This document shows, one piece after another, positions 52,664 to 61,254 of a DNA stretch of 64,000 bases. This stretch comes from Lysinibacillus odysseyi (lineage in GTDB: Bacteria; Bacillota; Bacilli; Bacillales_A; Planococcaceae): positions 930,001-994,000 of the forward strand of contig JABUKB010000001.1 in assembly GCA_014595895.1 (NCBI GenBank), in the 5' to 3' direction. The notes under the pieces are model-generated. The model was given only the letters and a program-made list of their open reading frames with translations, was not told where the DNA came from and searched no databases. The position numbers were made by a program, and so were the translations under genes. Every line of letters starts with the position of its first letter. The first letter of the stretch is position 1.

Positions 52664-54391
52664 ATGCAAAGGGTAAAAGAGAAATGGGGAATCATTTGGG
52701 TGCTTGTAGCTTTCATTTTCATCGTGCCTGGATGGACAGCTAGTGCCGATGTGACACAAAGCGCTGCAAATATACCAGCCGATAAAGATTGGAAGATTAC
52801 GTTTAGCCTTCCCATCATTGCTTCTTCCGTAACAGAAGAAACAATATACGTGGTGGATGGAAAAAATGAAAAGCAAAAAGTAACGTTTACTGTCAACGGT
52901 AAGGCAGTTACAGTACATGCCCCAGAAGCAGGCTATGCCGCAGGAGATACATATACATTGCATGTGACAACGAACGTGCTTGCCGAAGGGAAAAAAGAAA
53001 CAAAAGCATTAAAACAAGCCATAGCAAAATCTTTTACCATAAGTGAAAATCACCGTTATCAAGTAGTAAATGTACTGAATAATGGGTCTACAGAAATAGT
53101 AGCGGACTTTCCAACATTTGATGAGGCTGCCGCAAAACTACGTACAAATCAAGCAATTATGGCAGATGGCCGATTTGTGAAAATTTCTGAAGGTCTTGTG
53201 GCAACGAATCCAAAAACGGTATCAAGCTTATATACAAAGCCAACATTTACGGCAGGATTTGAATACGCAGGCATTATGGCAGATAACGAATTGAAATACA
53301 TCGATGCAACGGAAGAATATGTGCAGGTCGAAGCAGCAGGCCAGTCACTTTATATGAAGCCGGCCGATGCAACGCTCATTCCAATTGCTGCTGCAAAAGG
53401 CAGGTCATACTATAAAGTCAATGAGCAGGGACTGTGGCACTATATTTACCGTCATCATGCGGGGAAATATGACGGCGCCATGTTAATTGGGAAAAAGCCA
53501 GATTTCTTGCAGCCAGGTGTGTCCTACTATAGTACGGACGGCGCGAATTTTGCGGATGCAAACGGTAAAGCAGTAGGACAAGCATATGGATACTTCCAAT
53601 ATGCATCGTTACGTGTGCCAACAAGTTATAGTGCCGAGGAAATCGATGCTTATATCGATGCTCAGCTGCTAGAAAGACAAAATATGGGGCACGCAAAATA
53701 TAAAGATGCCACAACGAAAAGTCCGTTAAAGGGCATGGGCACATTATTAAAGCAAGTAGAACAGCAGCACCGTCTAAATGCACTATTTTTACTGGCGTTT
53801 GCGATGCATGAGAGTGATTATGGCATGAGCTGCCATGCTTTGAATAACAATAACTTATTCGGACTGAATATTCCGGATAGTGCCGATCAATGCAAAGTAA
53901 GTGGCAATAAGGGAGAAGCAAAGTATTTCCCGACAATAGAAGCGAATTTAGCAGGTCTGATTGAGCGCTTAAATGTATCCTACTTGGACCCAGGAAATAT
54001 GAAAGATTTCCGTTATAACGGAGTAGCGCTAGGTAACAAAATGATTGGGATGAATGTGCGCTATGCATCAGACCCTTATTGGGGCGAAAAAATCGGCGGC
54101 CATATGTACCGTACGGACGTGGCATTAGGCAGCAAAGATTATCAAGCTTACCAAATTGGTTTTACAGCACTTGCTGAGGTGAGTGTGCGTACGTCACCAG
54201 TGATTGCCGACAATCGCGCTTATCAATATAAATTAGCAGGCTCGATTAAACGTTTCGATCATATGCCTCTGACGCTTTCCAATGAAGCATCGTCTACAAA
54301 GGGCTGGTACCGTGTCATTTCAGAGTTGCCAGCAGTGGCAACCGATTTATATACGGTTACAGACAATGTTCGTTTAGTGAAAACGTATTAA
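52664..54391 (+). CDS. Secreted N-acetylglucosaminidase (LytD-type) with Ig-like N-terminal domain
   Basis: The 575-residue protein begins with a signal peptide (GIIWVLVAFIFIVPGW, cleavage near TASAD). A Big_5/SbsA-like Ig domain follows (about 30-125, DKDWKITFSLPI and TYTLHVTTNVLAEGK), then a ~180-residue middle region. The glucosaminidase domain has FLLAFAMHESDYGMSCHALN with catalytic Glu 383, NNNLFGLNIPDSADQC, YFPTIEANLAGLIERLN and YASDPYWGEKIGGHMY. A final SH3-like segment (SVRTSPVIADNRAYQYKL) may bind wall. It cleaves GlcNAc-MurNAc bonds for wall turnover or cell separation. AGAGGAGG precedes the ATG. Confidence 0.9.
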   Translation: MQRVKEKWGIIWVLVAFIFIVPGWTASADVTQSAANIPADKDWKITFSLPIIASSVTEETIYVVDGKNEKQKVTFTVNGKAVTVHAPEAGYAAGDTYTLHVTTNVLAEGKKETKALKQAIAKSFTISENHRYQVVNVLNNGSTEIVADFPTFDEAAAKLRTNQAIMADGRFVKISEGLVATNPKTVSSLYTKPTFTAGFEYAGIMADNELKYIDATEEYVQVEAAGQSLYMKPADATLIPIAAAKGRSYYKVNEQGLWHYIYRHHAGKYDGAMLIGKKPDFLQPGVSYYSTDGANFADANGKAVGQAYGYFQYASLRVPTSYSAEEIDAYIDAQLLERQNMGHAKYKDATTKSPLKGMGTLLKQVEQQHRLNALFLLAFAMHESDYGMSCHALNNNNLFGLNIPDSADQCKVSGNKGEAKYFPTIEANLAGLIERLNVSYLDPGNMKDFRYNGVALGNKMIGMNVRYASDPYWGEKIGGHMYRTDVALGSKDYQAYQIGFTALAEVSVRTSPVIADNRAYQYKLAGSIKRFDHMPLTLSNEASSTKGWYRVISELPAVATDLYTVTDNVRLVKTY

Positions 54392-54405
54392 CTGGTAGAC
54401 AGAGA

Positions 54406-54448
54406 CTGTAGACAAACTCCATAAGGGGAGGGGGTCTACGGTTTTTTT
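54406..54448 (+). terminator. Terminator of the glucosaminidase gene
   Basis: CTGTAGAC pairs with GTCTACGG (one G-T pair), with an inner CTCC/GGAG, then seven T. Confidence 0.85.
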
Positions 54449-54526
54449 ATATAATATTTGAGTGATGTTTTGATTAAATATGTAGCTGTATGCTATATTT
54501 AGTGTATTATTACACGAGGTGAGCAC

Positions 54527-54988
54527 ATGAATCGAGAAATGATTACACAAATTGCATCAGACAGTGTGAAACTCATTCGAGCTGAAAATGATTTTACACA
54601 AGATAAAATGGCAGAAATTTTAGGAATTTCTAAAAAAACACTCGTGCAAATTGAAAAGGGCCGTGTGCTGGCTAATTGGACGACAACCATTGCCATTTGT
54701 GCATTATTTCGCCACAGTTCCACCCTGCAGAACCAGATTGGCGGAGACCCGATGGAGGTGATTGAACTCACGGCTCACGATGTGATTATTTCAACAAAAG
54801 AAAAAACAATGGGCGGTTATATTTGGTGGCGTAATGTGGAGGAATGGAAGGGGCATCGCTTGCAGCAAAATCATTTAAGCAAGCACTACCGCATTTTAGA
54901 CGATGAAAACTATCGCCTATTAAGCACCTTTGAAGAAACTGTAGCAAAAGAAAAATGGAGCGCCATTAAACAGACGCTCACATCTTGA
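54527..54988 (+). CDS. HTH (XRE-like) transcriptional regulator
   Basis: The 153-residue protein has an N-terminal helix-turn-helix of Cro/CI type: VKLIRAENDFTQDKMAEILG, ISKKTLVQIEKGR. The C-terminal ~80 residues (DVIISTKEKTMGGYIWWRNV, HLSKHYRILDDENYRLL) are a compact domain not recognised by me. GAGGTGAG precedes the ATG. It converges on msrA, six bases away, with no clear terminator between. Target genes are unknown. Confidence 0.82.
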   Translation: MNREMITQIASDSVKLIRAENDFTQDKMAEILGISKKTLVQIEKGRVLANWTTTIAICALFRHSSTLQNQIGGDPMEVIELTAHDVIISTKEKTMGGYIWWRNVEEWKGHRLQQNHLSKHYRILDDENYRLLSTFEETVAKEKWSAIKQTLTS

Positions 54989-54994
54989 GGATAG

Positions 54995-55513
54995 TTATTT
55001 TTCCCAATGCTCTTTGATAAAATCATCGCGGCCAGATTTTTTTCGGTCTGTTTCATAATGAGCCCGCTCTTTTTTATAATAGTCTTGATGATAGTCTTCA
55101 GCAGGATAAAAAACAGAGGCAGCGCGAATCTCCGTGACGATGGGCTTTTTGAAGCGTCCGCTTGCAGCAAGCGCCTGCTTAGACTGCAGAGCTAACTCCT
55201 CTTGGTTTTCGCTGTGAGTGAAGATGACCGTTTTGTAGGATTCCCCGCGGTCATGGAACTGTCCTTCTGCATCTGTTGGGTCGATTTGCATCCAGTAAAT
55301 ATCCAGTAATTGCTGGTAACTAAAAACAGCAGGATCAAATTCAATTTGGACAACTTCTACATGACCAGAATCTCCCTTTTTTACATCTTCGTATGTAGGG
55401 TTTTTCACATGACCACCCATATAACCGCTTGTGACACTGTGAATTCCGTCCCATTGATCAAAGGGCTTGACCATGCACCAAAAACATCCACCAGCAAATG
55501 TGGCTTTTTCCAT
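54995..55513 (-). CDS. msrA: Peptide methionine sulfoxide reductase A
   Basis: The 172-residue enzyme reduces methionine-S-sulfoxide in proteins. ATG 55511-55513 follows AGGAGG by eight bases; the upstream in-frame GTG at 55520-55522 overlaps it. The active-site motif is GGCFWC with nucleophilic Cys 10. Other family words are [48 protein letters not shown] and AEDYHQDYY. No MsrB domain is fused and none is adjacent. Confidence 0.96.
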   Translation of the reverse strand: MEKATFAGGCFWCMVKPFDQWDGIHSVTSGYMGGHVKNPTYEDVKKGDSGHVEVVQIEFDPAVFSYQQLLDIYWMQIDPTDAEGQFHDRGESYKTVIFTHSENQEELALQSKQALAASGRFKKPIVTEIRAASVFYPAEDYHQDYYKKERAHYETDRKKSGRDDFIKEHWEK

Positions 55514-55650
55514 TATAGTCACCTCCTAAAAAATATATTTATTGTAGCACGAATGCAAGATCTTAAGCAATAAGGTATAGGAAAGCATGGGGGAACAACA
55601 TAATACATAGTTACGTCTAGTTGATGAGTCGTTAGTAAAGGAGAAGAAAC

Positions 55651-56592
55651 ATGGAAGAGCAACGTAGTAGACGTTACCAAGAACCGAAAAGAAAATTACG
55701 TAAAGGACGTATTTTTCTGTTATTTATTATTCTCGCTATCGCAGCAGGCGGCGTTTATATGTTTCTGCAATTTCAAGCAGGAAAGAAAATAGCTGAACAA
55801 GCTGGTGATATCCAAGTAGATCAGGCTTTTGTTGGAGATGAACCGACAGGAAATATAGAAAACTTTTTATTATTGGGTGTGGACAGTCGCGGAGAGGAAA
55901 AATCACGTACTGATACGATGATGCTCGTATCATGGAATAAAGAAACAGCTAGCCTGAAATTAGTCTCCTTCATGCGTGATATTTATGCGACAATCCCAGG
56001 TTATCAAAATTATAAATTGAATACTGCTTATTATTTAGGAGGACCTCAATTAGTAAAAGACACTATTTCATCGATGTTTGATGTAGCTATTCACCACTAT
56101 GCTGTCATTGATTTTAAAAGTTTTGAATCTTTAATCGATATTTTAGCGCCGAACGGAGTTACGCTCGAGGTCGAAAAAGATATGTCTGAAAAAATTGGCG
56201 TTTCTTTAACACAAGGTACACATCAACTTACTGGACAAGAAGTGCTGGGCTATGCACGCTTCCGCGCGGATCAGGAAGGGGATTTTGGTCGTGTAGCACG
56301 TCAGCAAAAAGTCATTGAAGCTTTAAAGGATGAAGTGCTATCGATCGGCAACCTAAAAAACATCCCAAAAGCGGTTGGCGCTATGCAAGGTTATATGGTA
56401 ACGGATGTGACTTCTAGAGAACAGCTGACAAAAGTGTTACAGTTAGCAGTGGGAGGCGTTTCGACAGAAAAAATGACGATTCCGGCTGAAGGCACATATA
56501 GCTTTGCAAATAAAAGAGGATCTGGCTCCGTATTGGAAGTGGACGAAGCAGCGAATCAGCAAATTATTCAAGAATTTCTCGGGACACCTTAA
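55651..56592 (+). CDS. LytR-CpsA-Psr (LCP) family phosphotransferase
   Basis: The 313-residue protein has a basic cytoplasmic tail, one membrane helix (about 20-42) and an extracellular LCP domain. Key words are NFLLLGVDSRGEEKSRTDTMM, LVSFMRDIYATIPGYQNYKL, NTAYYLGGPQLVKDTIS and GYARFRADQEGDFGRVARQQ. The Asp and Arg residues bind metal and polyprenyl pyrophosphate. TagTUV relatives attach wall teichoic acid or other polymers to peptidoglycan. AAAGGAGAAG precedes the ATG. The permease gene starts 44 bases downstream, possibly in the same transcript. Confidence 0.93.
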   Translation: MEEQRSRRYQEPKRKLRKGRIFLLFIILAIAAGGVYMFLQFQAGKKIAEQAGDIQVDQAFVGDEPTGNIENFLLLGVDSRGEEKSRTDTMMLVSWNKETASLKLVSFMRDIYATIPGYQNYKLNTAYYLGGPQLVKDTISSMFDVAIHHYAVIDFKSFESLIDILAPNGVTLEVEKDMSEKIGVSLTQGTHQLTGQEVLGYARFRADQEGDFGRVARQQKVIEALKDEVLSIGNLKNIPKAVGAMQGYMVTDVTSREQLTKVLQLAVGGVSTEKMTIPAEGTYSFANKRGSGSVLEVDEAANQQIIQEFLGTP

Positions 56593-56636
56593 CGGACATC
56601 CCACTATTATAAATTGACAGTTATTGAGGTGGTTTC

Positions 56637-57854
56637 ATGGAGCAAGAGAAGCAAGACCAGCAATTGGAAGGACTGCCGCAAGAAAACTCCCATTTTTTCT
56701 CTACACGTTTTATTCGTTTTCTTGGCGGTAAAAATTTATTATTCCTATTAATTATCTCTCTATTATTGGGCTGTGTCGTATTTGTATTTAATAAAATTTC
56801 CTTTATATTTGAGCCCTTACAGGTGCTTTTTGAAGTCGTAATTTTACCTGGGGTGCTAGGGGTTATTTTCTATTATTTATTACGACCATTTTTACGTGCA
56901 TTGCTAAGGGTAAAGGTTCCAAGAATTTGGGCGATTTTTATTATTTTTATCGGGCTGATTAGTGCTGGAACATTATTTGTGATTTTAGTGTTCCCATTCC
57001 TAAAAAATCAAATTATGAATTTATTGCATGAGTTTCCACTTTATTTTATGTCATTAGTGGATAGTACTATTTCATTTTTAAATAATTCCCGCATTAATGA
57101 ATATTTAGCGGCCGCCAATATTGATTACGATACAGTATTGACAGATATGTCGGATGATTTGACAACAAGCGTAAGAGACACAGCCGCGAGCCTTGCAAGC
57201 GGTGTAGCAACAGGACTTACGGGCTTTGTGACAACGCTCACGGGAATTGTCTTGTCTTTAGTCATCGTGCCATTCATTTTATTTTACCTATTATGGGAAG
57301 GCGAAAAGCTGCCGAAATTTGTCCTTCGTTTATTCCCTCCACGTATGCGTGATTTTGTCGCTGATATCATGGAAGATATGGACAATCAAATTAGCTCCTA
57401 TATCCAAGGGCAAATTTTAGTATCGATTTGTATTGGTATTATGGTCATGATTGGTTTCCGAATTATCGGACTTGAATATGCTTTCTTATTGGGAGCCCTT
57501 GCGATGATCACAAGCGTAGTACCTTATCTAGGTCCAGTCATTGCCATTACACCGGCACTTATTATTGCGATTGTCACAAGTCCGTTTATGGTAGTAAAGG
57601 TAGGGATTGTGTGGACAATTGTACAATTAATCGAAGGGAAGTTTATTTCACCTCAAATTATGGGGAAATCGCTTAGCATCCATCCGATTACGATTATCTT
57701 TGTTCTATTAACAATGGGTTCGTTATTTGGTGTACCAGGCGTGATTTTAGGTATTCCGCTATATGCCTTGTTAAAAGTTCTCGTACAGCATTTTTATGCT
57801 TTATTTAAAAAGCGCTACAATAAATTCGAATTAGATGAAGCGAGCAAATATTAA
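56637..57854 (+). CDS. AI-2E family transporter (YueF/YubA-type permease)
   Basis: The 405-residue protein has about eight membrane helices and the family core LVIVPFILFYLLWEGEKLPK, DNQISSYIQGQILVSICIG, LGALAMITSVVPYLGPVIAI and EGKFISPQIMGKSLSIHP. The family name comes from E. coli TqsA, but many members are Na+/H+ antiporters or of unknown role, so autoinducer export should not be assumed. GAGGTGG precedes the ATG. The C-terminus ends with a charged tail (KKRYNKFELDEASKY). Confidence 0.87.
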   Translation: MEQEKQDQQLEGLPQENSHFFSTRFIRFLGGKNLLFLLIISLLLGCVVFVFNKISFIFEPLQVLFEVVILPGVLGVIFYYLLRPFLRALLRVKVPRIWAIFIIFIGLISAGTLFVILVFPFLKNQIMNLLHEFPLYFMSLVDSTISFLNNSRINEYLAAANIDYDTVLTDMSDDLTTSVRDTAASLASGVATGLTGFVTTLTGIVLSLVIVPFILFYLLWEGEKLPKFVLRLFPPRMRDFVADIMEDMDNQISSYIQGQILVSICIGIMVMIGFRIIGLEYAFLLGALAMITSVVPYLGPVIAITPALIIAIVTSPFMVVKVGIVWTIVQLIEGKFISPQIMGKSLSIHPITIIFVLLTMGSLFGVPGVILGIPLYALLKVLVQHFYALFKKRYNKFELDEASKY

Positions 57855-57879
57855 AAACGGAAAATTATTAGTAAAATTA

Positions 57880-57920
57880 AAAAATGCATCATTCAGAAAT
57901 CCTCTGAATGATGCATTTTT
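57880..57920. terminator. Bidirectional terminator between permease and aminotransferase genes
   Basis: AAAAATGCATCATTCAG and CTGAATGATGCATTTTT form a perfect 17-bp stem with a seven-base loop. Confidence 0.95.
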
Positions 57921-57923
57921 ACG

Positions 57924-59099
57924 TTAAATTGTTTGTGTAATTTGAATTTTGGCAAGCTGTTGGACTGCTTTTTCTAGCAGGCTGACTTCCTGTACTAGAG
58001 CAAGACGTACATAGCCTTCTCCTGCCGATCCAAACACGGTACCTGGGACCATGATGACCCCTGTTTGTTCAATGACTTGATAAGTAAAGCGAACGGCATC
58101 TAGTTCATATGGATATTTTGCCCAAACAAACATCCCGCCATCACTTGGCGCCACTTCCCAACCTAGGGATTGTAGACCATTCATCAAGACTTTATGACGC
58201 TCAGCAAACGTTGCACGTAATTTCGTTGTAATTTTTTCAGCATTGTCTAGCGCCATAGCTGCGACCAATTGGATTGGCTCAAAAATACCGAAATCTAAGT
58301 TTGATTTTAATTGTTTCACAATAGCAATCATCTCGGCATTCCCAACTATGTAAGCGACACGTGTTCCTGCTAAACTAAAAGTCTTGGATAAGGAATTAAT
58401 TTCAAGGCCTACTTCCTTTGCACCTGATGCAGCCAAGAAGCTAATAGGCGCATTGCCTGTAAAGTAAAACTCAGAGTAGGCAGCGTCATGCAACACAATG
58501 ATATTATATTTTTTAGCAAATGCCACGACTTCTTCAAAGTAACTGATAGATGGCATGGCTGGGACAGGGTTACCCGGTAGATTTAAAATAAGGAGTTTTG
58601 CTTTTTGTAAAATATCCTCCGGCACTGCGTGTAAATCTGGTAAATAGCCATTTTCCTTTGTAAGAGGCATATAGTAGCTTTCTGCACCAGCTAAAGCTAT
58701 GCCTGCATCGTAAGCTACATAGGCAGGATTAGTCGTTAAGACAATATCGCCAGGATCGCAAAATGCTGTTGGTAAATGCACAAGACCTTCTTGTGATCCC
58801 ATCGTTTGAAGCACTTCTGTGTTAGGATCAATTTGCACATTATTCACGCGTGCATAGTAATCGCTGACCGCTTTATTAAATGTTTGAACACCTGTTAGGG
58901 TATAGCCATAAGATGACTCTAGCTTTGATAAGCGTGACATCTCTTCTCGTAAGAAATCAGCGGGCGGGATATCTGGGCTCCCTAGGCTTAAGTCGATTAA
59001 ACTTGTGCCATTTGATTGCTGCTGCAAGGCAAATTGTTTTAAATCACCAAAAATAGCAGGGGCAAAGCGTGACATTTTCTTTGATGGTTGAACATTCAA
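57924..59099 (-). CDS. PLP-dependent class I/II aminotransferase
   Basis: I place the start at TTG 59097-59099 (product MNVQPSKKMSRFAPAIFGDL) because AGGAG lies eight bases upstream; the longer reading to 59237 is noncoding in character. The 391-residue enzyme has IDLSLGSPDIPPADFL, SSYGYTLTGVQTFNKAVSDYY, LTTNPAYVAYDAG, ILNLPGNPVPAMPS, LHDAAYSEFYF and the PLP-binding Lys in INSLSKTFSLAGTRVAY. This is the aspartate-aminotransferase fold type I. The exact amino donor cannot be told. The next gene diverges from it. Confidence 0.9.
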   Translation of the reverse strand: MNVQPSKKMSRFAPAIFGDLKQFALQQQSNGTSLIDLSLGSPDIPPADFLREEMSRLSKLESSYGYTLTGVQTFNKAVSDYYARVNNVQIDPNTEVLQTMGSQEGLVHLPTAFCDPGDIVLTTNPAYVAYDAGIALAGAESYYMPLTKENGYLPDLHAVPEDILQKAKLLILNLPGNPVPAMPSISYFEEVVAFAKKYNIIVLHDAAYSEFYFTGNAPISFLAASGAKEVGLEINSLSKTFSLAGTRVAYIVGNAEMIAIVKQLKSNLDFGIFEPIQLVAAMALDNAEKITTKLRATFAERHKVLMNGLQSLGWEVAPSDGGMFVWAKYPYELDAVRFTYQVIEQTGVIMVPGTVFGSAGEGYVRLALVQEVSLLEKAVQQLAKIQITQTI

Positions 59100-59279
59100 A
59101 ATTAACACTCCTAAAAATAATATATCTGTTATTGTATCATAACAGTTTAACGCGCATGGATTATTTTCAGAAAAGCGACCTTTTCTTAATATATGAGAAA
59201 AAATGCGTATAGGGATAGAAATATTGAACGTCGCCATTTTCTCTTATTTTGGCTACAATAAAAGGAAGGGGGAGTTATA

Positions 59280-60083
59280 TTGAAAGTGTATTCGTTAAGC
59301 GGACCAAGTGGCACAGGAAAGAGCACATCCGCGTTAGAGGTCGCTCATACATATGAGATTGAAGGCATTATTGATGATGGTTTATTCATCGTTGGCGGAG
59401 AGAAATTAGCAGGGGTGAGCGCCAAGTTTGAAAAGAATGCCTTTACAGCGGTGCGCCGGGCTATTTTTTATTATGATGAACATTGCGCAGCCGTGAAACA
59501 AGCGATTCAGGAATCGGATGTTGCCTCTATTTTATTAATTGGCACGAGTAAAAAGATGACCAATAAAATTGCAGAGCGTTTAGAGCTGGGGAATATTGAT
59601 ACGTACTTAGAGGTGGCAGATGTCCGGTCAGAGAAGGAAATTCGGCAGGCAAAGTTTATTCGGCAAACGCAAGGAAAACATGTCATGCCCATTCCGCATT
59701 TGCAAGTGGAACAGAACTTTTTCCAGCGTCTCATCCAAAAGGGACGTGACATATTCCTGAACAAGAAAAAAATTGGGGAAACAACAATTGTTCAACCCGA
59801 TTTCCATCAAGAAATGCTTGAGTATCCTAAATCAGCGTATCAACAAGTACTGCTAGAGCAGCTGCACGGTCAAGAGGCCATTGCAAAATATGAAATTACG
59901 CAATTGGAGACAGATACGATTCCGCAAGTAACAATAGCGATTTATGTAAAGGCACCGATCAAGTACAATATTCCCGAGATGGTTCAGCAATTGCAGCAGC
60001 AAATAGCGGAAGCGTTTATTTTGCATTTCGGCATTGATCCTCAAAGCATTGATATCATGGTGAAGGGCATTCGGGAAGGGTAA
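59280..60083 (+). CDS. P-loop ATPase-like protein with Asp23-like C-terminal domain
   Basis: TTG 59280 follows AAGGGGGAG. The 267-residue protein begins MKVYSLSGPSGTGKSTSALE, a Walker A P-loop at residues 8-15, followed by GIIDDGLFIVGGEKLAG and the hydrophobic strand ASILLIGTSKKM. The last ~70 residues, QVTIAIYVKAPIKYNIPEMV then QQLQQQIAEAFILHFGI and DIMVKGIREG, resemble an Asp23/Gls24 (DUF322) domain, normally a membrane-associated stress protein. I do not know a characterised protein with this combination. A terminator follows. Confidence 0.7.
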   Translation: MKVYSLSGPSGTGKSTSALEVAHTYEIEGIIDDGLFIVGGEKLAGVSAKFEKNAFTAVRRAIFYYDEHCAAVKQAIQESDVASILLIGTSKKMTNKIAERLELGNIDTYLEVADVRSEKEIRQAKFIRQTQGKHVMPIPHLQVEQNFFQRLIQKGRDIFLNKKKIGETTIVQPDFHQEMLEYPKSAYQQVLLEQLHGQEAIAKYEITQLETDTIPQVTIAIYVKAPIKYNIPEMVQQLQQQIAEAFILHFGIDPQSIDIMVKGIREG

Positions 60084-60096
60084 TGCGTCACAACAA

Positions 60097-60139
60097 AAAA
60101 CAACACATGTCTCAGGTTTTGCCGAGCATGTGTTGTTTT
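60097..60139. terminator. Bidirectional terminator
   Basis: AAAACAACACATG pairs perfectly with CATGTGTTGTTTT across 17 bases, between convergent genes. Confidence 0.9.
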
Positions 60140-60145
60140 CCTATG

Positions 60146-60943
60146 TTACGGGCGTTTACGTGTAAATGTAGGCTGGCGTTTTTCGACGAAGGCACGCACG
60201 CCCTCAGCAAAATCATGCTGTGAAACAAATGGGGTAGAGCCTTGCCATAAAGCAGGTGTCGAGTTAATGCATTCATTGACAGAGCGCTTTACAGCTAATA
60301 GTGAGTCAGGTGACATGCCTGCTACCAGTTTCCCCATACGAATGGCAAAACGATTTAAGTCCTTTTCCGCCACTAAATAATTCAGCATTCCGGCTTTGAA
60401 TGCTTCCTCCGCTTTATACATACGACCTGTAAAGACAAAATCTTTTGTCGCAGATGGTCCGACTAAATCCACCAGACGTTTCGCAAATTTATTGTTTAAT
60501 GTGATACCTAACTTACCGACAGGAATTCCCATCTTTGCTTTGTCTGAGCCGATGCGAATATCACAGGCAAGGGCAAGCTCTAAACCTGCCCCCATTGCTG
60601 GACCATTAATCACTCCGATTACGGGAATCGGTAAATTTTCAATCGTAGAAATGGTATTTTCCATATTGACGAAAGCAGCTTCTGCTTTTTCTAAAGAAAT
60701 CGAGTTGAATTCCTTGATATCGGAGCCCGCTGTAAAGTTTTCTCCGGAGCCCCGTAAAATGAGTACTTTATTTTTTGGATTGTCTAATGTTTGCAGGGCA
60801 ATTTTGGCTAATTGATCCCACATATTCGCAGTTAGAGCATTTTTTAATTGCGGGCGATGAATCGTAATAATGGCTAGCCCTGCTGTTTCTTGATAAATAA
60901 TTTTAGCCTCTTCTGCCTCGAGACGTGTTGTACGTACTTGCAT
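60146..60943 (-). CDS. Enoyl-CoA hydratase/isomerase family protein
   Basis: The 265-residue crotonase-fold enzyme has LAIITIHRPQLKNALTANMW, ILRGSGENFTAGSDIKEF (oxyanion loop) and VINGPAMGAGLELALACDIRIG. The usual catalytic Glu region is AKMGIPVGKLGI-type, and the hydratase Glu pair is not complete. It may be an isomerase, a lyase or a hydratase. GGGGG lies seven bases before the ATG. It is a single gene, convergent with the P-loop protein, so no beta-oxidation operon is present here. Confidence 0.87.
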   Translation of the reverse strand: MQVRTTRLEAEEAKIIYQETAGLAIITIHRPQLKNALTANMWDQLAKIALQTLDNPKNKVLILRGSGENFTAGSDIKEFNSISLEKAEAAFVNMENTISTIENLPIPVIGVINGPAMGAGLELALACDIRIGSDKAKMGIPVGKLGITLNNKFAKRLVDLVGPSATKDFVFTGRMYKAEEAFKAGMLNYLVAEKDLNRFAIRMGKLVAGMSPDSLLAVKRSVNECINSTPALWQGSTPFVSQHDFAEGVRAFVEKRQPTFTRKRP

Positions 60944-61088
60944 AGCTAATCCCCCTGTCTTTCAATTCTCTTCATTATATAATAGATGATTATCTGTTTA
61001 TATAATTATGCGAATATTCAAGCAGAAAATAGCGCAGGACATGAAATCAATTGCCTGTTACAGTACAGGAAATGAAATAGCCATATGA

Positions 61089-61117
61089 TTGGCAATTAGA
61101 AAAGAAAAGGTTATAAT
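61089..61117 (+). promoter_or_regulatory. Strong sigma-A promoter
   Basis: TTGGCA (61089-61094), exactly seventeen bases, TATAAT (61112-61117). Predicted start near 61124. Confidence 0.85.
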
Positions 61118-61122
61118 GATAA

Positions 61123-61136
61123 GGAACAAACGTTCG
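61123..61136 (+). promoter_or_regulatory. Putative LexA (SOS) box
   Basis: GGAACAAACGTTCG; its complement CGAACGTTTGTTCC fits the Bacillus LexA/DinR consensus CGAAC-RNRY-GTTYC with one mismatch. It lies directly on the predicted transcription start, the usual position for repression. Confidence 0.65.
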
Positions 61137-61254
61137 TTATTAAGATATATTTTTATTATCCGACACTATAGTTTTAAAAACTAATAATATTCACGTACTA
61201 TAGCATATAAAATATCATATTCTTTTTCGCCAGTTTACAAGGAGGTACTATTAG

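Larger units (their letters stand above)
60944..61254. other. Divergent intergenic region with a LexA-box promoter
   Basis: No gene is visible. The region holds a near-consensus promoter (61089-61117), a LexA-like box (61123-61136) and a leader of about 130 bases before the recombinase-like gene. CCTGT-TACAGT-ACAGG near 61056-61071 is a small hairpin of unknown role. Confidence 0.6.

Noticed and set aside
56637..57854. Quorum-sensing autoinducer-2 exporter
   Set aside because: The family name is historical; no luxS or AI-2 gene is nearby and many members are ion transporters.
59100..59237. N-terminal extension of the aminotransferase
   Set aside because: The encoded stretch is not aminotransferase-like and includes the promoter region; a ribosome site supports TTG 59099.
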